Part shown: piece by piece, positions 16,500 through 25,457 of the stretch
Position numbering within the stretch: position 1 is the first letter of the stretch
Layout of the letters: every line of letters begins with the position of its first letter
Assembly: GCA_013289685.1 (NCBI GenBank)
Contig: JABCZL010000002.1
Span: forward strand, 1-64,000
Source: Acidobacteriota bacterium
GTDB taxonomy: Bacteria > Acidobacteriota > Terriglobia > Terriglobales > Acidobacteriaceae
Reading direction: 5' to 3'
Length of the DNA stretch: 64,000 nucleotides
Position numbers and translations under genes: made by a program
The notes under the pieces: generated by a model
The model's database searches: none
Told to the model about the DNA's origin: nothing
The model's input: the letters and a program-made list of their open reading frames with translations, nothing else

Positions 16500-16910
16500 A
16501 TGCAAGAGTCTACAGTTGATGGAGAGGTCTGCATGAACGGTGCGAAATCGCGAAATGAGAGGCGGAAGTGGGCCCGACTGCCGCTTGCGATTCCCGTTTT
16601 TGTTCGCAGCCGTGATGGTAAGGGTAAGGAATTTCTCGAGTTTGCGACTGCCTTGAACGTGAGCGCGGGCGGGATGCTGGTCGCGATCCGGCGCGTACTG
16701 CCCGCAATCGCGCAGATCCGGCTTGAAATTCCGAGCGCGCCGGTGGCCGCGTTGGCGTTGCAACCAAGAGCGGCCCGAACGTTGCGCGCAAGAGCACTGC
16801 GCACCACGCCGGCGGAAGGCTACTACTTGCTGGGCCTGAAGTTCGCGCGCCCGTTGTTGGTTCCGGGCAACTCCAACACCCGGCGGCGGAAAATCGCGTC
16901 TACAGTGTGA
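16500..16910 (+). CDS. PilZ-domain protein
   Basis: This 136-residue protein has one PilZ-like domain: RRKWARLPLAIPVFVRS near residues 20-36 supplies the RxxxR-type arginines, and NVSAGGMLV (about 57-65) supplies the NxSxxG motif. It therefore has both elements expected for cyclic di-GMP binding, which is inferred from motif only. GAGGTG lies about 7 bases before the ATG. Neighbours are the two-component system and an NtrC activator of the PEP-CTERM region, so a link between cyclic di-GMP and envelope polysaccharide is plausible. It is the second PilZ protein in the window, and the two differ in sequence outside the motif. Confidence 0.85.
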   Translation: MQESTVDGEVCMNGAKSRNERRKWARLPLAIPVFVRSRDGKGKEFLEFATALNVSAGGMLVAIRRVLPAIAQIRLEIPSAPVAALALQPRAARTLRARALRTTPAEGYYLLGLKFARPLLVPGNSNTRRRKIASTV

Positions 16911-17119
16911 AAATGTTTGCGCATAACCCTGGGGAAAGTGTTACTCTCGGACCCAATCCCTGATTACCAGGGTGTGCCAGTCCTGCTCTTTGGTAAGTTG
17001 ATACTCCTCAATTACATAAGCTAGATTTGGGTGGGCCAAGGTAAGCCAGGATGTCTTTGGCTCTCCGGGTGCAGGTTAGACCACCACAGGTGTCCTCCCC
17101 CAGTGGTAGAAACCAAGCT

Positions 17120-18181
17120 ATGACAATCAGCAGTGTGAATACGCTCGCCCAGCCTTTGGGGGAAATGCCTCCCGACGCGATTGTCTTTGGGCGCACCGAG
17201 GCCATGCAGGCCGTGCGCGACCGCCTGACGAAACTGGCGAGCGCCAACGTTCCGGTACTCATCCAGGGAGAGAGTGGAACCGGCAAAGACATTGTCGCGC
17301 GCATGATTCACGCAACATCGCCCTGGCGCACGGGGCCATGGGTGAAAGTGAATTGTCCGGCGATTCCGGGGACGCTGCTGGAAAGCGAACTGTTCGGCTA
17401 TGAAAAGGGAGCATTCACCGGCGCCTATGGAATGAAGCCGGGCCGGGTGGAGATGGCGCATCGCGGCACCCTGTTTCTGGACGAGATTTCAGAGTTGGAT
17501 ATGTCGCTGCAGTCGAAGTTGCTGCAGTTGCTGCAGGACGGACAGTTCTGCCGCATCGGCGCGCAGGAAGACAAGAAAGTGGAAGTGCGGGTGGTGTGCG
17601 CCACCAACCGCAAGCTGGAGCAGGAGATCGAAAACGGCACGTTCCGGTCGGATCTGTTTTACCGCATCAACGTAGTGAATCTGCACCTGCCGCCGCTCCG
17701 CGAACGGGCCAGCGACATTCCCGATCTGGTGGCGTATTTTCTCGACTATCACAACCGGAAGTACAACTGCCGGGCGCGTGCGCTCTCGAGCGAGTTGATG
17801 ACGGAGCTGGGCAAATATCACTGGCCGGGCAACATCCGCGAACTGGAAAACCTGGTCAAGCGCTACGTGATTCTGGGCAACGAAGATGTGATTACGACCG
17901 ATCTGACGCCGCGGCCGACCGATTTCTTCAATACGGAAATTCCGGTGGACGGCCAGATTTCTCTGAAGAAGCTGACCCGCCAGGCGGTACGCGAGTTGGA
18001 GCGGAAAGTCATCCTCAAGGTACTGCAAAACTGTCACTGGAACCGCAAGCAAGCGGCGCGCGCGTTGAGCATCAGCTACCGCGCGTTGCTCTACAAGATT
18101 CGCGACGCCGGACTGCCCTCAAATCGGGCTGTCAAACGGCGGGAAGCGGACAGTCCCAAACAGGAAATTGCGGCGGACTGA
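17120..18181 (+). CDS. Sigma-54-dependent activator without receiver domain
   Basis: From the ATG at 17120 the product is 353 residues; an in-frame ATG at 17051 adds 23 residues that look non-conserved. It consists of an AAA+ domain with Walker A GESGTGKD (50-57), GAFTGA (97-102), GTLFLDEISEL and LFYRINVVNLHLPPLRER, then a Fis-type HTH (NWNRKQ-like CHWNRKQAARALSISYRALLYK). With no receiver or other sensor domain it should be constitutively competent, or controlled by level or by a partner protein, as with PspF. It lies immediately upstream of a PEP-CTERM gene that has a sigma-54-like promoter, making that gene a likely target. Confidence 0.93.
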   Translation: MTISSVNTLAQPLGEMPPDAIVFGRTEAMQAVRDRLTKLASANVPVLIQGESGTGKDIVARMIHATSPWRTGPWVKVNCPAIPGTLLESELFGYEKGAFTGAYGMKPGRVEMAHRGTLFLDEISELDMSLQSKLLQLLQDGQFCRIGAQEDKKVEVRVVCATNRKLEQEIENGTFRSDLFYRINVVNLHLPPLRERASDIPDLVAYFLDYHNRKYNCRARALSSELMTELGKYHWPGNIRELENLVKRYVILGNEDVITTDLTPRPTDFFNTEIPVDGQISLKKLTRQAVRELERKVILKVLQNCHWNRKQAARALSISYRALLYKIRDAGLPSNRAVKRREADSPKQEIAAD

Positions 18182-18333
18182 GCGCGGTTTCTGATCCCGC
18201 CAGTTGCCGCGCCCAGCGCGGGTTTCCCGACGTTTGCGTTTGTTGCGCAGACATTTTCATTTCCAGCCCCGAGCGCGGTCATCGAATCTCTCCTAAGTAC
18301 TTATCGAATAATGGCTTACCGAGCCGCACACTT

Positions 18334-18349
18334 TGGTCCTCGGAATGCA
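18334..18349 (+). promoter_or_regulatory. Candidate sigma-54 (-24/-12) promoter
   Basis: TGG (18334-18336) and TGCA (18346-18349) are spaced by nine bases, giving the invariant GG-N10-GC arrangement of sigma-54 promoters. The -24 part lacks the ideal CAC. Transcription would start near 18360, leaving a leader of about 90 bases before the PEP-CTERM gene. It is supported by GAFTGA activators on both sides of the region. Confidence 0.45.
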
Positions 18350-18452
18350 CGTCGAGGGGAGTGGTTAGTAGTTGCCGTACTCAAAATAAGGTGCGAGCCA
18401 CGCGTCGTAGTCATCGTGACCCGGGCGAAGTAACTCCTAAGGAGAAAGTACA

Positions 18453-19067
18453 ATGAAAATGAGGAAGATCCTCTTGCTGGCCGTTCTGGCACTGGCCCTG
18501 CCAACGGCAATGTTTGCCGGCAGCAGCGTAGACTTCACCAACAGTGGCGGCACCTTGTCCGGTTCGAATAGCGGACTCTCGCTAAGTGGATCAGTCTTGA
18601 TTGCCATCAGTGGGCTGAACGGGGGCGGCCTGATCACAGGTTCCGACCTAGGCAGCGTTAGCTTCACAACCGGAGCGCTGACGGGCGGTTCGTTGCAAAT
18701 GGGCGGTACGTTCGCAGCCGGCGGGTCGTTTACTCTCACCGGGAATGGCACCAACGGAGTTCCAAACGGCACGCTGTTCTCAGGAACTTTTTCCACTCCT
18801 GTGACCTGGACGCTGACGACTCTTGCCAACGGAACCCATAACTACACGCTGACCGGTACCGTGGCAGGAGCGTTCGGCTCCGGCTACCCGACCGAAGGTG
18901 TGACGGTACAGCTAACGATCAACACCGGTAAGGGCTTCTTCAACGGCAGCACCACCATTTCGAGCGGTGACACGAATATCGCAGTTCCTGAACCGGGCTC
19001 GTTGAGCCTGGTGGGAGCTGGGTTGATCGGTCTAGCTGGTTTGGTTCGTCGCAAGATGAAGAGTTAG
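18453..19067 (+). CDS. PEP-CTERM sorting-signal protein
   Basis: This 204-residue exported protein has an N-terminal signal peptide (about 1-22, ending in MFA) and a mature region rich in Gly, Ser and Thr, with many short beta-strand-like repeats. The C-terminal PEP-CTERM signal starts at VPEP (178-181), followed by a hydrophobic helix and a basic RRKMKS end. The signal should be cut by the exosortase encoded at 24067. AAGGAG precedes the ATG at good spacing. The mature part has no domain I can name. A sigma-54-like promoter lies upstream and an intrinsic terminator follows, so it is probably a single-gene transcript. Confidence 0.9.
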   Translation: MKMRKILLLAVLALALPTAMFAGSSVDFTNSGGTLSGSNSGLSLSGSVLIAISGLNGGGLITGSDLGSVSFTTGALTGGSLQMGGTFAAGGSFTLTGNGTNGVPNGTLFSGTFSTPVTWTLTTLANGTHNYTLTGTVAGAFGSGYPTEGVTVQLTINTGKGFFNGSTTISSGDTNIAVPEPGSLSLVGAGLIGLAGLVRRKMKS

Positions 19068-19098
19068 CGTTTTTGTTGCACTTCACAAATAAACAGAA

Positions 19099-19127
19099 CC
19101 CCGCCGCGAGGCGGGGTTTTTGTTTTT
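19099..19127 (+). terminator. Intrinsic terminator
   Basis: CCCCGCC (19099-19105) pairs with GGCGGGG (19110-19116) around a 4-base loop, followed by TTTTTGTTTTT. It ends the PEP-CTERM transcript and lies just past the stop of the convergent TPR gene. Confidence 0.9.
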
Positions 19128-19151
19128 ACTGCGATCATTTGCGGATGCCGC

Positions 19152-21449
19152 TTAGCCGCGGAGTTCCGACAAGGCTTTGCGGGCGTCATCTCTCTTCGGG
19201 TCGAGCTTAACGGCCTTGTCCAACTGTTCGCGAGCGAGTCTGGGGTTGTTCTTCTTCTGATAAGCGACGCCGAGGTGGTAGTGGAGGTCGGCGTTGTCGG
19301 GGTCGCCGCGCTTTTCGGCGAGGCGCAATGCTTCCTGAAACTGGCTGATGGCGGAATCGTAGACGCCCTTTTGATAGTAAGCCCAGCCGAGAGTATCGGC
19401 AGCGTTAGGCCATTCGGGGGCGCCGCGGCGCGCCGTTTGTGCCAATCCCATCGCCACGTCGACATTGCCCCCTTGCTCAAGAATCACATAGGCGAGGTTG
19501 TTGGAAGCGAGAGGATGATCGGGCGAAATGCTGAGCGCCTGCTGGTACAAGGTCTTGGCGTGATCCCAGTCCTTGTTCGCCTCATAGAGTTCCCCGGAAA
19601 GAATGTAAAGATTGACGTCCCGCGGATTGTCTTTGATAGATTGCTGGTAGAGAGCGAGAGCCTTGTCGGCGGAGCCTTCCTGGATCTGCACTTTGCCGAG
19701 TTTTTCGAGGGCGTCAGTGTTGTTTTTGTCGAGGTCGATGGCCTTGCGCAGGGCGGCTTCCGCGCCGGGCAAGTCTTTCTTGCCGTTGAAGAGTGCGGTG
19801 CCAAGGAGATCATAGAAATTGGCGTTGTTGGGAGACTTGGCGATTTGAGCGTTGGCGGCGGCGATTGCCTTGTCAAACTGTTTCTGCACGAAGTAGGTGT
19901 TCATGATGCCGCTCAGGCCTTCGGCGGAGGATGGGTCCTTGTCGAGAGCTTGCTGGTACAGGGTCACGGCTTGGTCGTAATGCTTCTGTATGAGCTGGAT
20001 GTTTCCCAACTGGACGTAAGGGGCAGGACTCTGCGGAGCCCTCTGCTGGGCCTGCTCAGCGTCCTGCTGGGCATCACTGTATTTCTGGTGGGCGAGGTCG
20101 GCGACGCCTTTGAGAATGAAACCATCTACCGAATAAGGCTGTGCAGAGATGATCTGCTGCGCGGTCTGCAAGAGGGCATCGAGATCGCCGCGGCGCAGGG
20201 CCAGGGCAGCCAAGGCGCGCTGCGCATCGCTCAGATCGGGGCGAATTTTGACGGCCAGGCGCCACTCCGATTCAGCCTGGTCATCGTTGTGCTGTTGTGC
20301 GAAGGCATTTCCCAATAAAAAGTGCGCGGTGGCATTGTCGGGATCATTGCGCAGGGCGCTGTGCAGCGAGTCGACGGCGCCGTTGGCGTCGTTCTTGCCA
20401 AGCTGTATCTGCGCTTTGTCGATGAGGCCATAGATATCGCTGGGGCTCGCCTTGAGGATCTCGTTGTTCAACTTGGCCGCTTCGTCGAGGCGATTCTTAA
20501 GGATCAGGAGCTCGATGTAGTTCTTCTTAACCTTGATGTCTTTGGGATGATCGCTGTAGAGCGAAGCGTACTCGTCGGTAGCCTTGTCGACATCCCAGGT
20601 AGCGTAAAAATCGCCGAGCATGCGATAGCCTTCCGAATTGTCGGAGAGATCTTTCTTGGTTTGACGCAGGAAGGATTCGATCTCGTCCTTCTTGCCCTCC
20701 TGCATCAACAGGCGAACCAGGGCGGCGCGGGGCGCTGGACTTTTCGGATCTACGGTGATGGCGTGCTTGAATTGCTGATCCGCTTCGGGCAAACGCTTGC
20801 GTGACTGATAGAAGCCGCCCAGGGCAAGTTGCGCGTTCATGGCTTTGGGATCGACTTCGGTTGCCTTCTTGAAATGCTCTTCGGCCTTATCGGGGAGGTC
20901 GGACCGGAGCTCAAAAAGCGCGAGCAGCAGGTAGGACTCAGAGCGGTTGGGATCGGCGGCTATTGCCTGCTGCATCTCCTGCATGGCGGCGCCGATATTG
21001 TTTTGCGCGGTGTAGTAGTTGGCCCAGGCCTCGTGAGTTTCAGGGTTGTTCGGCTGTTTATCTTTGAGAATATCGAGGTGGGTCTTGGCCTGCTTGAGAT
21101 CGTCTGTATTTCTTGACGTGACCAACAGGTTGGCGAGATCGGTGTGGGCGCGATAATTGTCAGGCGCGTATTCCACGGCAAGACTCAGTTCCTGGTAGGC
21201 ACGTGGGAGGTCGCTGAGTTTGAGATACGTCTGGCCGAGCTGGTAGTGCGCCTGGGCGAAGCGGGAGTCGATCTGAATGGCGTTGGAATACTGGATGGCT
21301 GCTTCACGGTACTTGCCCTCGGCAAAATATTTTTCGCCGCTCTCGAAGAATTTCTGCTTGCGCACGTTGGGATCGCGGGAACAGCCGGTCACGACGGCGG
21401 CGAGGAGAGAGCAGATCAGCAACAGTCGGACGACAACGCGACGACTCAT
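19152..21449 (-). CDS. TPR-repeat lipoprotein (PrsT-like)
   Basis: This 765-residue lipoprotein has signal residues 1-22, lipobox VVTGC with lipidated Cys23, and then about 17-20 tetratricopeptide repeats over the rest of the chain (for example AHYQLGQTYLKLSDLPRAYQEL and ADTLGWAYYQKGVYDSAISQFQEAL). The length and pure TPR content resemble the PrsT lipoprotein of PEP-CTERM/exosortase loci. That match is by architecture and position between two PEP-CTERM genes, not by a search. It is probably a periplasmic scaffold for polysaccharide or sorting machinery. It converges with the PEP-CTERM gene across a terminator. Confidence 0.88.
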   Translation of the reverse strand: MSRRVVVRLLLICSLLAAVVTGCSRDPNVRKQKFFESGEKYFAEGKYREAAIQYSNAIQIDSRFAQAHYQLGQTYLKLSDLPRAYQELSLAVEYAPDNYRAHTDLANLLVTSRNTDDLKQAKTHLDILKDKQPNNPETHEAWANYYTAQNNIGAAMQEMQQAIAADPNRSESYLLLALFELRSDLPDKAEEHFKKATEVDPKAMNAQLALGGFYQSRKRLPEADQQFKHAITVDPKSPAPRAALVRLLMQEGKKDEIESFLRQTKKDLSDNSEGYRMLGDFYATWDVDKATDEYASLYSDHPKDIKVKKNYIELLILKNRLDEAAKLNNEILKASPSDIYGLIDKAQIQLGKNDANGAVDSLHSALRNDPDNATAHFLLGNAFAQQHNDDQAESEWRLAVKIRPDLSDAQRALAALALRRGDLDALLQTAQQIISAQPYSVDGFILKGVADLAHQKYSDAQQDAEQAQQRAPQSPAPYVQLGNIQLIQKHYDQAVTLYQQALDKDPSSAEGLSGIMNTYFVQKQFDKAIAAANAQIAKSPNNANFYDLLGTALFNGKKDLPGAEAALRKAIDLDKNNTDALEKLGKVQIQEGSADKALALYQQSIKDNPRDVNLYILSGELYEANKDWDHAKTLYQQALSISPDHPLASNNLAYVILEQGGNVDVAMGLAQTARRGAPEWPNAADTLGWAYYQKGVYDSAISQFQEALRLAEKRGDPDNADLHYHLGVAYQKKNNPRLAREQLDKAVKLDPKRDDARKALSELRG

Positions 21450-21958
21450 CGAGTTTCTCCAATTGCAAGCCCGGAGGAGATAGGCAAGGTCGGGTGGAAC
21501 GATTCATCATACTGCAAGCCAAGAATGCTGCAAAAGTTACCACTATTACTTTCGTGCCAACGGAGTCGAATCTCAGCGGCCGAGGCGTTTTGGGCAACGA
21601 CAATCCCAAAGAAACTGCATGGCCCATGACCCCACCCTGACTGCTGGGCAAGGGGTGCTGGGCAGTCGCCCAGTCTGGAAGTTCTAGGCAGCAGGGACTT
21701 AACACCTACCGGGCAAGGTTTTCTGGGCAGGCATGGTAGGGCAAGGCAAGGAGAATTGGGAAAGCGCCGGAGGGCTGGAAATTTTTGCGAGGGAACCTGC
21801 ATTTCAGGGGGATTCACTTCAAGAATGATTAAGACGGGACCTGCCCGCGCATGGGTATCTCGTGGTTTCGCCAGTTGGGACGCCACTCAAACGGGCCTGT
21901 ATGGTGCCCCTCAGGAAAATGAAGCAGAAACTGACTAAGCTCGCACGAGCCGAATATG
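21450..21958. other. Intergenic region
   Basis: About 500 bases between the TPR gene start and the end of the ice-binding-like gene. It has a hairpin CTGGGC/GCCCAG at 21658-21673, and near the right edge GCTCGCACGAGC (21939-21950), which could be a weak terminator for the minus-strand gene. No convincing gene is seen. Confidence 0.4.
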
Positions 21959-22756
21959 CTAGATGCGCATTTTCCGACGTGCTACGCCGGCCAGAATTGT
22001 CAGCCCCGTCCCCAGCAAACCCAGAGTACCAGGTTCTGGGACCGTCGACGTGCTACTGCAACCGCCTCCGATGACGTTGTTATTCAGGGTCACTGCACCA
22101 TTGATCGCCAAGGCGCTCCCGCAACCGATGCTTGCGCCATTATTCAGGGTGATGCTGGTGAGCGCGAGAATATTTCCTTGGAACGACGTTGTTGTGCCCA
22201 GAGTCGCGGAGCTGCCAACCTGCCAATATACGTTCGGGTCAGCCAGACTATTGCTAAAAACAACAGACGAGTTGCTCGCAGTGGTCAGGGTACTCCCGAT
22301 CTGAAAAACGAACAGTGCATTGGGGTTGCCCAAGTTGTTGAGCGTCAGCGTCCCCGTCAGCTGCGCAGAGCTGGCAAAGAAATATACGCCCGGCGTGAGA
22401 GTCATCCCACCCAAGTCTTTACCCGTCAGGGTGGCAGTGCGCGCCAGGCCCATGGCGATGTTGTACGCTGTGGTCAAATCCCGTTGCGCCTGAGCGGCAC
22501 GCGAGTTACATGCATTGATCGTTCCGCTGACGTGCCCGGGGGGAAAGCCGGTTACAGCGCAACCTGCGCTCACACCCAGGTTTCCGGTGAGGACGCTGGA
22601 GCCGGTATTGGTCACGGTCGAGCCCGCCAGCACTGCATAGCTGCCGGCAGTTCCAAGGTTGACCGCCGAGTTGTCCGAGTTGGCAAAAGCACTGAATACC
22701 AACATCGGGACCGGCAAGAACGAAAGGGCTAGCAGACGAAGGCCGCGCGATTTCAT
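21959..22756 (-). CDS. Ice-binding-fold (DUF3494) protein with PEP-CTERM signal
   Basis: This 265-residue exported protein has a signal peptide (about 1-25) and a DUF3494 ice-binding-like beta-solenoid (about 30-232). The family signature is clear: LGTAGSYAVLAGSTVTNTG, GNLGVSAG, TPGVYFFASSAQLTGTLTL, NALFVFQIGSTLTTASNSSV and VYWQVGSSATLGTTTSFQGNILA. A PEP-CTERM signal begins at VPEP (239-242) and ends in RRKMRI. Many DUF3494 members bind ice, but others act as adhesins, and binding cannot be read from sequence. The PEP-CTERM tail implies processing by the exosortase encoded about 1.3 kb upstream on the same strand, and retention at the surface or in the EPS. Confidence 0.93.
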   Translation of the reverse strand: MKSRGLRLLALSFLPVPMLVFSAFANSDNSAVNLGTAGSYAVLAGSTVTNTGSSVLTGNLGVSAGCAVTGFPPGHVSGTINACNSRAAQAQRDLTTAYNIAMGLARTATLTGKDLGGMTLTPGVYFFASSAQLTGTLTLNNLGNPNALFVFQIGSTLTTASNSSVVFSNSLADPNVYWQVGSSATLGTTTSFQGNILALTSITLNNGASIGCGSALAINGAVTLNNNVIGGGCSSTSTVPEPGTLGLLGTGLTILAGVARRKMRI

Positions 22757-23434
22757 AGCTTTTCCTACCCTTCTAAGACTCTACCAACAACAGTCACCGC
22801 ACTTTGGCCACCAATGCGCTCCTCCACCAGGCAACGCTGATAAGCTGTTCTCGCTTCAGAAGCTTAGTACCCGAAAGACCGGCAAGAAATCAAGAATCAA
22901 ACCCCGCAAGAACGTCGATCATTTGCAACTTAATCGCATAAGACTACGCACCTTTTAAGGTGACCGAAAAGATCAATTTGAAATCCCACAAGCATCATGC
23001 AGGACAGGCGTCCAAAAAAGAGAAGAGGTGGCAACATCGCTTCCCTTGACCATGCCTATGAGGAACAGACGGAAAATGGGGAGGGCTGCATCCGTCTATC
23101 CCAATCGTCCTATCTGGGCAAGTTACATTGTCACTGACTTGACGGCTGTTCAAAATTGCTCAGTTTGAAACAAATTCTGAAATGTGTCAGCGATTATCGA
23201 GTGCGATGCTAGTTGACGAAAGATCGCCTTCTCACTCAGAACCCAGGCTTCGTGGTGGGTTTCACTTGGCCCCGAACACATAGCGCAGTAACGAGAAAGA
23301 AGGCGAGCAGGTACGCTGCAAAAAATCCAAACTCCCGCCGTGCTTCCTTCGATTTTGGCCAACAAAGCCACGTTGCTACAAGCCGAGGATCGCGTGTGGA
23401 GGATCGCGTGCATTTTCACCCTGCGTAGATTATG
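22757..23434. other. Intergenic region
   Basis: About 680 bases upstream of the ice-binding-like gene. A minus-strand TGG-N9-TGC arrangement at 22799-22812 is a weak candidate sigma-54 site, about 43 bases before the ATG. A palindrome CACCTT-TT-AAGGTG lies at about 22948-22961. A minus-strand hydrophobic reading stretch at about 23212-23350 lacks any start codon. No credible gene is seen. Confidence 0.35.
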
Positions 23435-24070
23435 TCAGTGGGGGATGTAGTCATTGAGCAACGAGACGACCAGGTTCGAGAAGGGCATGATGCGTTGCTG
23501 CGCGGCTTCGGAAGTCTCTCCCGGATTCATGGAGGTCATGATCCGCACCAGGGCGCCATCGCTGCGGTTCGTACGGATAGAGTCTTTGATCAGATAGTAC
23601 TTTGCCCAGTATTCGCTGGCGACTCCGCGATCATGGGCCCAATACCAGTACAGGACCAGCAAGCGGGAGTCTCCCTTGGTGATGACATAGCGGTTCACGG
23701 GGAAGGGAACGTGGCCGGGCGGAGCGAGCGCGATACGCTCACTTTCGGCGGGCAGCCATCCTGCGCCGGGCAAACAATTCTTTGGAGAATGAATCGTATC
23801 GCCCGCGCGCTGGCTGGGAAAGTAGGCGATGTACAGGGTCACGGTGGGGTCCGCGTCTCCCTGCGGGGAGTATCTACGCAACAGGAAGTCGCCGGGGCCC
23901 AGAACGTCGAGAGTCTCTTGATCAATGGTCAGGTCGGTCGCACTCCAGGCGCCCAGCTGCTGAGGAAAGGACCTGAGGGGCGGTCCCTTCGGGACATCTT
24001 CGTTGCGGCCGTGGAGCAGAATGGCCGTCAGCCCGATTAAAACAGTCGCGCAAACGAAACGCAGTCTCAC
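23435..24070 (-). CDS. epsI: EpsI-family exosortase-associated protein
   Basis: The 211-residue protein starts at a GTG overlapping the exosortase stop codon (GTGA). The open frame extends upstream but overlaps the exosortase gene, so that part is a shadow. It has one N-terminal membrane anchor (about 4-18) and a periplasmic EpsI domain with the hallmark SPKNCLPGAGW segment, then LLVLYWYW and a C-terminal helix. EpsI-type domains occur next to, or fused to, exosortases and are needed for exopolysaccharide or sorting function, but their reaction is unknown. Translational coupling to the exosortase supports a joint role in the inner membrane. Confidence 0.9.
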   Translation of the reverse strand: MRLRFVCATVLIGLTAILLHGRNEDVPKGPPLRSFPQQLGAWSATDLTIDQETLDVLGPGDFLLRRYSPQGDADPTVTLYIAYFPSQRAGDTIHSPKNCLPGAGWLPAESERIALAPPGHVPFPVNRYVITKGDSRLLVLYWYWAHDRGVASEYWAKYYLIKDSIRTNRSDGALVRIMTSMNPGETSEAAQQRIMPFSNLVVSLLNDYIPH

Positions 24071-25008
24071 GGCTCTTCCTTTTCCCCTTCCGGCCAGATC
24101 ACGCAGATGGTCTGGTGCAGAAGATACATCATGACGAGAGCGATCACAAAGACGAACACTCCCCAGGAAGCGTGGAAATAGCCTTCTGCTTTGTCCGCGT
24201 CCCAGTACTCTACAAGCAGGCCAGTGCCGATAATGCGCAGGCTGTTGGCGGCGACTGCGATAGGAATGGAGGCAACCGCCAGCAGAACGCGCACCACAAT
24301 TCGGCGATCCATCAGGTAGCCATAAATGATTGCCAGCGTGGTCAGTGACATGAGCGAGCGTATGCCGCTGCAGGCCTCTGCCACATTCAGTGGCATGGAA
24401 GGCAGGTTGATGATATTGCCTTCGCGGAACACGGGCACGCCGAGCCAGGGCAGGACGGCGGCGGCCAGGCGCGAATCCAGCAACTGTAGGGGAAAGGTGA
24501 TCTGGTTGAAGATGATGGCGGGAATGGGGATCATCAGAACCAGAAACGCCAGGGGAAACAGAAGGGCGCCGAAATAACTCCATCCCAGGAAGAGCACGAT
24601 CAAACCGGCCAGAACGAGCAACATGGACGAGCGGGCCAGGAAGAGTTCCGCTCCCAGTTGACCGACGATGAAGACGCAAAGACCGGCACCGAGAAGCGCC
24701 AGACCGGACCACGAGGGCAGTATCGGAATCCGAGCCAGGCGATCGCGCTCCTGCCAGACCACGAAGCCGGAGAACAGCGGCACGAAGAAACCATGAGAGA
24801 AGTTAGGATCGTGCCACCACTGGGCGATGAGGTGGGCGAGGGTAGGACCGTAGAGCCAGAGCAACAAGGCGGCGATGACCGCAAGTTGCAGCCACGAGAT
24901 TTCCTTGCGCGGGTTTGGGGACACGTTCGCAGAGCGCCAGCTGATCCAGGGGCAGACGCCAGTCATTCCTTGGGGAACCCTGAGCATAAGCGAGATTTGA
25001 CGGATCAT
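24067..25008 (-). CDS. Exosortase (PEP-CTERM transpeptidase)
   Basis: This 313-residue inner-membrane protein has about eight transmembrane helices. It should cleave PEP-CTERM signals and transfer the cargo, by analogy to sortases. The proposed catalytic triad is present: Cys213 in NVAEACSGIRSL, Arg258 in AANSLRIIG and His279 in GYFHASWG. Other family marks include SHGFFVPLFSGFVVW near 71-85. It is coupled to epsI downstream. The two PEP-CTERM cargo genes lie within 7 kb, and the EPS operon diverges from its start, the classic exosortase A-type setting. The subtype (XrtA or other) is not certain from reading alone. Confidence 0.95.
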   Translation of the reverse strand: MIRQISLMLRVPQGMTGVCPWISWRSANVSPNPRKEISWLQLAVIAALLLWLYGPTLAHLIAQWWHDPNFSHGFFVPLFSGFVVWQERDRLARIPILPSWSGLALLGAGLCVFIVGQLGAELFLARSSMLLVLAGLIVLFLGWSYFGALLFPLAFLVLMIPIPAIIFNQITFPLQLLDSRLAAAVLPWLGVPVFREGNIINLPSMPLNVAEACSGIRSLMSLTTLAIIYGYLMDRRIVVRVLLAVASIPIAVAANSLRIIGTGLLVEYWDADKAEGYFHASWGVFVFVIALVMMYLLHQTICVIWPEGEKEEP

Positions 25009-25457
25009 GCAACGTCAAATTAAGTAAGGCTAAACGCTCAGCAGGAAACTCGGAACCGAAAACTCCGGTCATCAGAATCCTTACTAGGGTAACTTCCGGC
25101 GGGTCGATGGGGCAAATATGGTTTGAAACGGAGGGGTCCGCTCGGGCGTACGGAACTGGCAAATAGGAATTCGACGAACCTTGAACGGACGACCGTTGAC
25201 GGATATGAAGGGAGCACTACTGAGAAAAAGTTTTCCCACAACTCTCTAGAGTTGTTTGACCGCAAGCATGGCCCGGCCCGGTTTAGCCCCCATTTTGTAG
25301 CACCATTCCGGCTCTAAATTATTGAAAATATGGAGTATAATTGGGTCTCTGCTTTTATCAATCCGGAGCACCGACAGTGGCAATCCTCGTGCTCGTAGGG
25401 CTGTGGGGATTCTGACACGCTCGGGTGAACCTCAGTCGCCAGCCGGAAAAAGTAAAA
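25009..25457. promoter_or_regulatory. Divergent control region of exosortase and EPS genes
   Basis: About 450 bases with no credible gene lie between the exosortase start and the first gene of the plus-strand run. A perfect TATAAT is at 25336-25341 on the plus strand, though no good -35 lies 16-18 bases upstream, so an activator-dependent promoter is possible. AT-rich sequence precedes it. No sigma-54 -24/-12 arrangement was found here. Confidence 0.4.

Noticed and set aside
18182..18452. Possible cyclic di-GMP riboswitch upstream of the PEP-CTERM gene
   Set aside because: Given the PilZ neighbours I looked for GEMM-type conserved blocks in this and other long leaders, and found none.
22799..22812. 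Minus-strand sigma-54-like site upstream of the ice-binding gene
   Set aside because: The GG-N10-GC spacing is right, but the flanking bases match the consensus poorly. It is kept only as a note, not as a promoter feature.
23150..23419. Minus-strand 89-residue open frame and a hydrophobic stretch (FGFFAAYLLAFFLVTALC) in another frame just downstream of epsI
   Set aside because: The hydrophobic frame has no ATG, GTG or TTG start, and an upstream stop closes it. The 89-residue frame has no recognisable domain. It might be a remnant, but the support is too weak for a gene call.
24071..24712. N-terminal extension of the EpsI reading frame
   Set aside because: The extension is the exosortase gene read in another frame, is Arg/Pro-rich and unlike any EpsI. 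The GTG at 24070, overlapping the exosortase stop, is a better start.
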